16,821 nt of DNA from Gammaproteobacteria bacterium (GTDB lineage Bacteria; Pseudomonadota; Gammaproteobacteria; Eutrophobiales; Eutrophobiaceae), in assembly GCA_018676275.1 (NCBI GenBank), contig JABHFC010000394.1:1-16821 (forward strand), given 5' to 3'. Positions 8,810 through 15,759 of the stretch are shown here, piece after piece; positions within the stretch are counted from its first letter, which is position 1; every line of letters starts with the position of its first letter. The translations under genes and the position numbers were made by a program. The notes under the pieces are model-generated. The model saw nothing but the letters and a program-made list of their open reading frames with translations. It did no database searches and was not told the origin of the DNA.

Positions 8810-9811
8810 ATGCAAAGCCTGCAAAAAAACACCAGAAAAGACTTTGACGCGCCGTGTCATCTAATCGAACCCAGCTTTTATGTGCCAAACTTGAAGGAAG
8901 ATGTGCGCACAGGTTTACTGGAAGCACCTTATTCGCTGCAGCCCAAGTATTTTTACGACGAACGTGGCTCTCAATTATTCGACAGTATTTGCAATACACC
9001 TGAATATTACCCTACCCGTGTAGAAGATGAGCTACTTCAGCTTTACGCCGATAGTATTATTGCTGAAACATTACCCAAACAGATTATTGAATTAGGTAGT
9101 GGCACATCCAGAAAAACCCGGCGGTTATTTGATGCCTGTGAAAGCAAAGCTCACTGTTGCAGTTATGCACCTTTTGATGTTTGCGAGCCAATGTTAATCC
9201 AGACAGCAAATGATCTACACTCAACTTATAGTTGGCTTGATGTTTCACCATTACTGGGGGATTACCATGCCGGTTTGGCCAACCTTCCGTTAGAATATAA
9301 CAGAAATCTATTCGTATTCCTTGGCAGCACTATTGGTAATTTTGAACCGGAAGAGGCCAAATCTTTTATTCTGGATCTGCGTAATAAAATGATAGATGGG
9401 GATTTTTTTCTAATTGGTGCGGATCGCGTTAAAAATATCAACGTTCTGAACGCAGCATATAACGATTCCAGAGGTCTTACAGCTGAGTTTAACCTGAATG
9501 TACTACGCGTTCTTAATCGAGAACTTGGCAGTAATTTTGATTTAAACAAATTTCAGCATCAGGCTCACTATAATATTGAGAAAGGGCGAATTGAAATGCA
9601 TTTACTATCGCTCGAAGCCCAGAAAATAGATATTGATTCTCTAAAGGCATCTTTCAATCTACAACAGGGAGAAAAAATACTTACCGAATTAAGTCACAAG
9701 TATGAATTTGATGAAATCGAATCACTGCTGACAAACTCTGGTTTTGAACTGGTTAAACACTATCAACCGGATAATCAGTATTTTTCACTATTACTTGCGC
9801 GCGCAGTCTGA
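8810..9811 (+). CDS. egtD: L-histidine N-alpha-methyltransferase (EgtD)
   Basis: 333 residues, the normal length for EgtD. It adds three methyl groups from SAM to the alpha-amino nitrogen of histidine, giving hercynine, the first step to the antioxidant ergothioneine; it is cytoplasmic. Family landmarks seen: PKYFYDERGSQLFD at residues 45-58, PEYYPTR at 64-70, the SAM motif IIELGSGTSRKT around 92-103, the LGSTIGNFEPEE loop around 171-182, and an RIEMHL segment late in the protein matching the conserved histidine-pocket strand. An AGGGA ribosome site lies 6 nt upstream. No egtB (sulfoxide synthase), egtC or egtE lies within the window, whereas egtD is often next to egtB. It converges on endonuclease I with a 16-bp gap. 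Confidence 0.93.
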   Translation: MQSLQKNTRKDFDAPCHLIEPSFYVPNLKEDVRTGLLEAPYSLQPKYFYDERGSQLFDSICNTPEYYPTRVEDELLQLYADSIIAETLPKQIIELGSGTSRKTRRLFDACESKAHCCSYAPFDVCEPMLIQTANDLHSTYSWLDVSPLLGDYHAGLANLPLEYNRNLFVFLGSTIGNFEPEEAKSFILDLRNKMIDGDFFLIGADRVKNINVLNAAYNDSRGLTAEFNLNVLRVLNRELGSNFDLNKFQHQAHYNIEKGRIEMHLLSLEAQKIDIDSLKASFNLQQGEKILTELSHKYEFDEIESLLTNSGFELVKHYQPDNQYFSLLLARAV

Positions 9812-9827
9812 TATCCAGATCAACGGT

Positions 9828-10517
9828 TTACTTCAACATAGTTAATCTTTTTTTTTCTGCCAACGAAGGTTGGTCAATATAAGGATTACGGTTCCCCTGC
9901 AGTCGCTCAATTATGTTATTTCGCATCATTTCCTGTTTGCTGGGGGGATCAATTTTATTCCATACCTTGAATAAGACCAGGTTCTTTTTATCAACAGGAA
10001 TGTTATAGCGGGTATGCATATAAAGCATTGCCCTGGCTATATTACCTCGAGCAATTTGACGTGGTTCGATAACCCCGGATTTCCATTCGAGATCACAATT
10101 ATCAAAACGCCATTCCTCACCGTTTATCAGACCAAAACGAAAATTATTACGATAGGTAATTATTGATTGAGAAACAGGATACATATTATGCAAGTCTGCC
10201 TCCATTCGCATGAATTTTTCGTTCCTGGACTCTCTGCATTGCATGCGATTTTTACATGCAGCATGTTTGGTCATACTGGAAGTCGGATATATATGCTCAA
10301 TACCAATCAGCAGGCCTTCTGATGTTTTTTTGGCTATGTTAAATTTATAACCACAGTATAAAGACCAGCCCCCTCCCGGATATATTTTACCCCAGAAAGT
10401 ATTAGTGGAAACTTGATCAAAATCACCTGATATTTCTGCATTGCCGTTTACAAAGTAAACCAAACACAAAAACAACATAAAGGAAGATCGGTAATTACCG
10501 ATATGAAACTTGTTCAT
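9828..10517 (-). CDS. Secreted endonuclease I (EndA/NucM family)
   Basis: 229 residues. The N-terminus has a hydrophobic stretch (MLFLCLVYFVNGNA, residues 14-27) consistent with a signal peptide and export to the periplasm or medium. Internally it follows E. coli EndA closely: IEHIYP (E74, H75, the catalytic histidine position of the beta-beta-alpha-metal fold), RMEADLHNMYP (H110, N111), ARGNIARAMLYM, and KVWNKIDPP followed by RLQGNRNPYID. Several cysteines (55, 88, 94 and one in FDNCDL) could form disulfides. The family cuts double-stranded DNA non-specifically, for DNA degradation or nutrient use. The ATG at 10517 has no good ribosome site; M14 is an alternative start. It lies 50 bp after the symporter on the same strand and may be co-transcribed. 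Confidence 0.92.
   Translation of the reverse strand: MNKFHIGNYRSSFMLFLCLVYFVNGNAEISGDFDQVSTNTFWGKIYPGGGWSLYCGYKFNIAKKTSEGLLIGIEHIYPTSSMTKHAACKNRMQCRESRNEKFMRMEADLHNMYPVSQSIITYRNNFRFGLINGEEWRFDNCDLEWKSGVIEPRQIARGNIARAMLYMHTRYNIPVDKKNLVLFKVWNKIDPPSKQEMMRNNIIERLQGNRNPYIDQPSLAEKKRLTMLK
10487..10502. repeat. 16-bp perfect palindrome in the 5' end of the endonuclease gene
   Basis: ATCGGTAATTACCGAT is its own reverse complement. It sits 15 bp inside the reading frame from the ATG at 10517, just before the alternative start M14. It could be an operator or a translation-blocking hairpin, or chance within coding sequence. Confidence 0.45.
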
Positions 10518-10567
10518 AAATCTAATGTTAAATTATCTGGCTACGCAACTTACTGCTAAATGATATT

Positions 10568-12307
10568 TCATTCCACATCTTTACCAGTAAGTACTTCACG
10601 AAAAAAGGAAGGTGGGTTGGGATTACGCTGCATCTCACCGGATTTTAGCCTTCTAACATAATCCTTATAGGCTGCCATTGCTTTATAACCAAAGAATAAT
10701 GTAATAGGAACATTGGCCCATAACATCAGACCATTACCGAGTGCCGAAAAATTATCCAGATCCTGCGGCGTTTCTATAAAACCCAGAGTTGCTACTATAA
10801 CCAGCAAACAAAGAATATATCTATAGGCTGGTACGGAACGCTCATTAAACATAAAGACGATACCCTGCTCGCCATAGTAACTCCACGAGATCATTGTAGA
10901 TATCGCAAACAACCACGAAGCCAGGGTTACCAGCCACTTACCTAAACCAGGTAAGGCGCTGTCAAAAGCTTTGGCCGTTAAGGTCGCGCCGGGGTAGGTT
11001 GCATAAACTCCTTCATCCACCAAACTGGGCTTTGTATCCATACCAATTTGTGAGAACTCAATTATAGTTGTGCCATCATCCTGTTGAAGAAGCTCTCCAT
11101 CCAGTCTGTGTAAATTATTACCGGTGTTCGGATTCTCTTCACCGTTTAATATGACAAATATTTTTTCGCCATCACGCCATGATGTCGCGTCTTTTTTCTC
11201 CGGAGCCAGAGAAGATTCGAGACTCCATAACCCCGCCCCAACTTCCACAATCGCAGGTGCCTGCTGAAACTCGGCCTCACCACTTCTTTCCCAAAGGCCA
11301 GACGAAAGAATAACCATGGCCGTGAAAGTGCAAACTACAATAGTGTCTATGAATGGTTCCAGCCCTCCCACAATACCTTCACGAACCGGCTCATCGGTTT
11401 TCGCCGCAGAGTGGGCTATAGGGGAAGAACCTGCGCCTGCTTCCGAAGAGAAAAGCGCGCGGCGCATTCCTATCATGATGGCGTAGCCCACTGTCCCACC
11501 GATGAATGCACCACTGGCCTCCTGCGGATTAAAAGCAGAAACAATGATAAGTTTAAATAAGCCAGGAATGCTCTCCCAATTCACAGCGAGAACATAGCTA
11601 CCACCTAGCAGATACAAGACAACCATCAAAGGTACCAGACGACCTGCGACCGCACCAATACGCTTGATCCCACCAATGATTACCATGCCTACAACGATTG
11701 CCAGAACAATACCTGTTAACCAACTGGGTACATGGAAATACTCTTGAGTGATGGCACCCACATTCCAGGCCTGGAACATGACACCACCGGTAATAGTGTA
11801 TGCCAGAAGCGTAATACAAAATATCCAGCCAATAATCTTGCCTGGTATCGCCCAGCTCGGCTTCAATTCAGCCAGACCTTTTGAAACCACCCACATCGGA
11901 CCACCGTGTGGATTGTCAGGATCATCTGTATTGCGATACAGCATGGACAAAGTGACTTCCGTCAGCTTAATCGACATACCAAGAATACCTACCAGCCACA
12001 TCCAGAACACTGCACCCGGTCCACCCAGGGCAACGGCCAGAGCTACGCCGCCAATATTACCCAGACCTACTGTTGCTGAGAGGGCTGCCGAAAGGGCCTG
12101 GAAATGATTGATTGCTCCGGGATCGGACTTGTCATCATACAGGCCACGCAATACTGCTGTGCCATGGGTAATAGCACGAAACTGTGCAAATCCAGACCAG
12201 ATAGTGAACAACACACCCGTTCCCAACAGAGCAAACAAAAATGCATCCTGGAACAAAAAGCCTGTGATGGCGGCGATAGTCGCATTAAATTGATCAAGAA
12301 AACCCAT
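10568..12307 (-). CDS. Sodium:alanine-type symporter (AGCS family) with a large soluble insertion
   Basis: 579 residues from the ATG at 12307. A GTG at 12319 was rejected because it overlaps the GGGGA ribosome site (12313-12317), which is 5 nt before the ATG. The AGCS signature GGPGAVFWMWLVGILG is at residues 95-110, preceded by SATVGLGNIGGVALA, with many hydrophobic segments as expected for an inner-membrane Na+-coupled importer of alanine or related amino acids. Residues about 340-440 form a polar block of roughly 100 residues between two membrane segments; typical members are nearer 450-500 residues. The exact substrate (alanine, glycine or glutamine) cannot be told. A candidate promoter lies just upstream, and endonuclease I follows by 50 bp. 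Confidence 0.92.
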   Translation of the reverse strand: MGFLDQFNATIAAITGFLFQDAFLFALLGTGVLFTIWSGFAQFRAITHGTAVLRGLYDDKSDPGAINHFQALSAALSATVGLGNIGGVALAVALGGPGAVFWMWLVGILGMSIKLTEVTLSMLYRNTDDPDNPHGGPMWVVSKGLAELKPSWAIPGKIIGWIFCITLLAYTITGGVMFQAWNVGAITQEYFHVPSWLTGIVLAIVVGMVIIGGIKRIGAVAGRLVPLMVVLYLLGGSYVLAVNWESIPGLFKLIIVSAFNPQEASGAFIGGTVGYAIMIGMRRALFSSEAGAGSSPIAHSAAKTDEPVREGIVGGLEPFIDTIVVCTFTAMVILSSGLWERSGEAEFQQAPAIVEVGAGLWSLESSLAPEKKDATSWRDGEKIFVILNGEENPNTGNNLHRLDGELLQQDDGTTIIEFSQIGMDTKPSLVDEGVYATYPGATLTAKAFDSALPGLGKWLVTLASWLFAISTMISWSYYGEQGIVFMFNERSVPAYRYILCLLVIVATLGFIETPQDLDNFSALGNGLMLWANVPITLFFGYKAMAAYKDYVRRLKSGEMQRNPNPPSFFREVLTGKDVE

Positions 12308-12336
12308 ACTTTTCCCCACTTAATCTTTATTATTTT

Positions 12337-12366
12337 ATTTTACTAATCAGTAATATACCACAACAA
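12337..12366 (-). promoter_or_regulatory. Candidate sigma-70 promoter for the symporter gene
   Basis: On the reverse strand TTGTTG (12361-12366) and TAAAAT (12337-12342) are separated by 18 bp, placing a transcription start near 12330, about 20 nt before the ATG at 12307. The surroundings are very AT-rich, so chance matches are likely. The rest of 12308-12474 holds no gene that I can see. Confidence 0.35.
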
Positions 12367-12474
12367 CTATTTTTCTCATTTATCTGTCAATGTGCAGATA
12401 TTAATACATTATTCAGCTCCGCAGGTATGGCTGCTAAAAAATCAGTAAACCAGACTCACATATTTACCTGAAGC

Positions 12475-13578
12475 TTACCAATCCAGTGTCTCCGGAACCT
12501 GTGTTTTATTCCGGGCATGTCTATACCGAGAGCTTGCTGCATAGACCAGTTTACGTATCCGATTTAATTCTCCGATGGGTCGGTGAGCCTCGAGTGCATT
12601 CCATGGTGTAAAAGATAAATTCTCACAAAACTGTCGTTGTTCATCATTATCAAAAGATTGTGCAGGAACTTTAATTGTCGCAACCGTAATGTAAGGTGAG
12701 TCTGATTGCTTCCATTCAATACTTGGGTTTTCGATGGGCATATACTTCTTACTATCCTGTAGCTGCACTTTAAAATTAAAACAGGCTTCATTACTCACTA
12801 ACTCTTTAGCCATGGTAAGACGCAGAAAATCTGCATCAGATTCATCTGGATTTTTTACATCAGGCGCAGCTGTACATGACTGACTGCTGAATTTTATATT
12901 GTTTGGCCCCAGTTTATATGCCGTGTTACTAAAATAGTCATCCCATAAAGGACTATAGGGCGGTGGCGACAATGTATCGAAAACATGACGCAATTCTCTT
13001 AGTCGCCACTTGAAAGGGTTAAGAGAAGAAAAGAAAGAAAGTATTTTGTTATCACTTTCCACCAGTTGATTATAATCATCTACATTCCCGGAAAAAAACA
13101 CCGGGCTATTATGCATAAGAAAATCCTGCGTCTGTATTTTATTCTGAGAAGTATTATTCGAATCTTCTTCCACATTAATCAATTTAAGTGCCATCCCCCT
13201 GGAGTCATTTTGTGCATCATGACTATCTGCCAGGTTAGATCCTCCATTGGAGAATCTAATCCATGATTTAAAAACTTTACCTGGCGTCTGCAGAACACCG
13301 TAACGAAATTCCTGAGTAATTGAATCAGAAACTTTAAAATAAGCTTTTACGCAAGCATGTCCCTTGGCATGTGCACCACGGGCAGCATAAGTTGTTGTAG
13401 TTTCTTTTATAACATTGACAAAGTTATCAGCGGCTCTTTGCGCTTGTTCCTCTTCATCATCTCTGAGTATTTCTTCTGTCGTTACAGGAGCATTGCTGTG
13501 CATATGATAGGCAAGAAATACGAGTAACGAGACCATCAGAACAAAAAAAGTGAGCGCGATAGATTTCAAAATACCCAT
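12475..13578 (-). CDS. Membrane-anchored catalase-like haem protein
   Basis: 367 residues. Residues about 5-25 form one hydrophobic segment (IALTFFVLMVSLLVFLAY), so the protein is probably anchored in the inner membrane with its domain in the periplasm. The rest resembles the catalase core: ARGAHAKGHACVKAYF with the distal histidine (H70), SWIRFSNG, DSRGMALKL, QDFLMHNSPVFF with the distal asparagine (N157), and near the end RKLVY (R342, Y346), matching the catalase R-x3-Y proximal haem ligand. It is shorter than true catalases and lacks their C-terminal parts; it fits the Y4iL-like catalase-related group (my recognition). It probably binds haem and acts on peroxides, but true catalase activity is unproven. 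The ATG lies 10 bp after the acyltransferase stop, suggesting co-transcription. Confidence 0.85.
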   Translation of the reverse strand: MGILKSIALTFFVLMVSLLVFLAYHMHSNAPVTTEEILRDDEEEQAQRAADNFVNVIKETTTTYAARGAHAKGHACVKAYFKVSDSITQEFRYGVLQTPGKVFKSWIRFSNGGSNLADSHDAQNDSRGMALKLINVEEDSNNTSQNKIQTQDFLMHNSPVFFSGNVDDYNQLVESDNKILSFFSSLNPFKWRLRELRHVFDTLSPPPYSPLWDDYFSNTAYKLGPNNIKFSSQSCTAAPDVKNPDESDADFLRLTMAKELVSNEACFNFKVQLQDSKKYMPIENPSIEWKQSDSPYITVATIKVPAQSFDNDEQRQFCENLSFTPWNALEAHRPIGELNRIRKLVYAASSRYRHARNKTQVPETLDW

Positions 13579-14636
13579 TAGTGAATTTCTATTTCCTCAG
13601 GTTCATTATGGGTTTCTCAATAAAAAGGTAAATCAATGTAGCGATCGCCATACTCAATACTGTACTAACGATAAACCCATAAGCAAGACACTCAAGAGTG
13701 GACCAGGGGTATTGTTCAGGCATAGTCAGAGTGAGATTCACTATCGCCGGTATAATTACTGACATTACCACCAGGTGAATTAAATACAGCGAATAGGACA
13801 AGGTAGCAAAGGGATACCAGAACTGGCTGGAGAAAAAAGCACGAAGAACATCAGCTATAAAGTGCTTTTGCAACAGGGTAGCTATAATCACTATGCCAAT
13901 ACCAAGAGAAAATAAATTGCGATTAAAAATATTATAAAGAATATGAAGGGTCTGATAACTATCATAATCTGTAGACCAGATAGGAAAGACCATGAAAAAT
14001 ACAAGCATGAATACGCCAATGAAAGTTGTTAAAACCCCTGCCCTGGAATTAGCAAAGTTCTCCAGTGAACCCTTATGATAATGAAAACTGTATGCGAGCA
14101 TACATCCCACCACCAGGCTACCGAATCGGGTATGTAAATTATCATATAAAACCGTGAAAAAATGATTGAAATAATCATCATCTGTATACATACGACTACT
14201 GGGCGAGGTACTAATCAGCTCGTCAGTTATGATGATACCTGAACGAACCAGAAAGGAAATCAGGAATATTGACAATAGAACATAACCTGGACGCTTGAAA
14301 TATTTCAGAATAACGATCAACAACAGAGGATAGATAAAATAAAACTGCTCTTCCACGGCGAGGCTCCAGGTCCAGCCCATAGCCTGGTGCGAGTAATGAA
14401 CAAAATTGCTAACATAAAGATAGTTCGCCCATAACCATTCACTGTGTGGGCCACCCATGATCCAGTAGGCCGTCAGCGCGAAATAATATGCCGGTGTCAG
14501 ACGCAGATAGCGACGGATATAGAAATTTCGTAAGTCGATATGGCCATTTTTTATTACCTGCTTCAGCAGGATGCCGGTGATGAGGAAGCCACTCATGACG
14601 AAGAACACATCCACACCTTTGTCACTATTCCAGACC

Positions 14637-14705
14637 CAGGCCCAGGATAAACCCAGTTCCTTAATCATGCTGTCTACCGTTTGAGCAGGGTGTACCCTGG
14701 GCCTG
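14637..14705. repeat. 10-bp inverted repeat with 49-bp loop at the fusion junction
   Basis: CAGGCCCAGG at 14637-14646 is the exact reverse complement of CCTGGGCCTG at 14696-14705. The first arm lies inside the acyltransferase coding sequence; the second sits at the edge where acyltransferase similarity ends. The GC-rich stem could fold as a hairpin or act as microhomology for strand switching. Confidence 0.6.
14686..14699. repeat. Hyphenated palindrome at the fusion junction
   Basis: CAGGGT and ACCCTG are inverted copies separated by GT (CAGGGTGTACCCTG). The motif lies at the breakpoint between acyltransferase and methyltransferase similarity and overlaps the longer inverted repeat. It may be a remnant of a recombination site or chance. 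Confidence 0.5.
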
Positions 14706-14712
14706 TGGTGAG

Positions 14713-15354
14713 ATGAGCCCAGATGAATTCGCTGAGTTTTTGTTCGACGCACTATTACAGTTAGAACGTGCCTGCACTAACAATGCCCTGCTTTATGTGT
14801 TTATGGACTGGCGCCATCAATTTGAACTACTCATGGCACGAGAGAAACTCATGATCCCATTAATCAATATGTGTGTCTGGGTGAAGAACAATGGCGGCAT
14901 GGGCAGCTTCTATCGCTCACAACATGAACTCGTCTATGTCTTCAAACATGGTGATGGTTTATTCATCAATAATGTGGAGCTAGGCAAACACGGTCGTTAT
15001 CGCACGAACGTTTGGAATTATCCCGGCGTCAATTCATTCGGTGAAGGACGCGATGAAGCGCTTGCCATGCACCCCACTGTAAAACCTGTAGCGATGATCG
15101 CTGATGCCATCCTTGATGCGACAAATCGTGGAGACATTGTGTTAGACGGTTTTCTGGGCTCTGGTACAACACTGTTAGCCGCAGAGCAAACGGGCCGCAC
15201 TTGTTATGGCGTTGAGATTGATCCCCGTTATGTGGATGTGGCTGTTCGTCGTTGGGAAGAGGCCACAGGTAACACTGCTATACACGAACAATCAAGTGTT
15301 GCCTTTGAAGATGTCACTATCCGTCGCCCAGACCCCACTATGCGGGAGTTATAA
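14713..15354 (+). pseudogene. Phage-type DNA methyltransferase, N-terminal half missing
   Basis: About 213 residues, beginning at MSPDEFAEFLFDALL; the frame is open upstream only to a TAA near 14662. The C-terminal part is clear: HPTVKPVAMIADAI followed by VLDGFLGSGTTLLAAEQTG (the F-x-G-x-G SAM-binding motif) and YGVEIDPRYVDVAVRRWEEATG. In this beta-type arrangement the catalytic DPPY motif lies N-terminal to the SAM motif, often after a ParB-like domain; that part is absent. The remnant should therefore be inactive. Phages and prophages often carry such a methylase beside DUF5681 and terminase genes, as here. The ATG at 14713 is the first in frame, but may be an internal methionine of the full gene. 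The family is most often annotated as N6-adenine or N4-cytosine; the base is not determined. Confidence 0.85.
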
Positions 15355-15357
15355 GCC

Positions 15358-15759
15358 ATGACGACCAACGACTACGACGTCGGCTATAAGAAGCCACCAA
15401 AACAAGGTCAGTTCAAACTGGGTCAATCGGGCAACCCGAAGGGTCGCCCGAAAGGTCTGCAAAACCTGTCGACGGATTTACAGGAAGAACTGGAGCAGAA
15501 GATCCTGATCACAGAAGCTAATAAATCGCAAGAAGTCACCAAGCAGCGGGCGATGATTAAAACCCTGTTCGCCAAAGCCTTAAAAGGTGAAACACGGGCA
15601 GCGAATGTGTTGATTGGCTTGATACTCGGCATTGAACAGGCGAGTAAAAACAGCGCCGAAGGTGTATCGCTTACTGAAGAAGATCAGGCCATTCTGGCAG
15701 CTTACACAAAACAACTGTTGGGTGATAAAGAACCCAGTAAGCAAGGAGAAAAGACATGA
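15358..15759 (+). CDS. DUF5681 domain protein, probable phage packaging accessory
   Basis: 133 residues. The N-terminal signature GYKKPPKQGQFKLGQSGNPKGRPKG-like block (residues 9-33; core GQSGNPKGRPKG at 22-33) defines DUF5681. The remainder is helical and charged. Members usually sit directly before a large terminase gene, as here, so a DNA-binding or small-terminase-like role is plausible but unproven. The ATG is 4 nt after the methylase stop with a GGGAG ribosome site about 10 nt upstream. The end overlaps the terminase start by 4 nt (ATGA). Confidence 0.85.
   Translation: MTTNDYDVGYKKPPKQGQFKLGQSGNPKGRPKGLQNLSTDLQEELEQKILITEANKSQEVTKQRAMIKTLFAKALKGETRAANVLIGLILGIEQASKNSAEGVSLTEEDQAILAAYTKQLLGDKEPSKQGEKT
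15743..15748 (+). promoter_or_regulatory. Ribosome binding site of the terminase gene
   Basis: AAGGAG lies 7 nt before the ATG at 15756, within the last codons of the DUF5681 gene. Together with the ATGA overlap it fixes the terminase start and implies translational coupling. Confidence 0.7.

Larger units (their letters stand above)
13589..14705 (-). pseudogene. Acyltransferase-3 family membrane protein, 5'-truncated
   Basis: Strong acyltransferase-3 (PF01757) features: GVDVFFVMSGFLITG, FYIRRYLRLTPAYYFAL, WTWSLAVEEQFYFIYPLLL, several further membrane helices and a closing LIYLFIEKPIMNLRK segment. Family members begin with a first helix carrying the conserved catalytic arginine and histidine; here that helix is missing. 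Recognisable homology starts at about HPAQTVDSMIKELGLSW. The codons beyond about 14,705 are the antisense of a DNA methyltransferase gene, so the ATG at 14752 is not real. The first internal ATG is at 14668. It would O-acylate a carbohydrate or lipid at the inner membrane, but without the first helix it is probably inactive. If the junction is an assembly error, the real gene is intact elsewhere. Confidence 0.85.

Noticed and set aside
9848..9856. Run of nine T after egtD as an intrinsic terminator
   Set aside because: No stable stem precedes it; the run encodes lysines in the endonuclease C-terminus on the other strand.
11748..12107. 119-codon open frame antisense to the symporter
   Set aside because: Lies opposite the best conserved AGCS region including the signature; composition is that of an antisense frame.
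12385..12390. Perfect TTGACA (reverse strand) as the -35 of the symporter promoter
   Set aside because: No -10-like hexamer at 16-18 bp; the nearest, TATATT, is 27 bp away. Another pair closer to the gene fits better.
14690..14715. Prophage attachment site (attL) at the junction
   Set aside because: No integrase, no tRNA end and no identifiable core repeat; the phage gene itself is cut, which integration would not do.
14668..14752. Start of the acyltransferase at 14752, giving a 387-residue protein
   Set aside because: The first residues are antisense to the methyltransferase gene and show no acyltransferase character; the true 5' part is missing.
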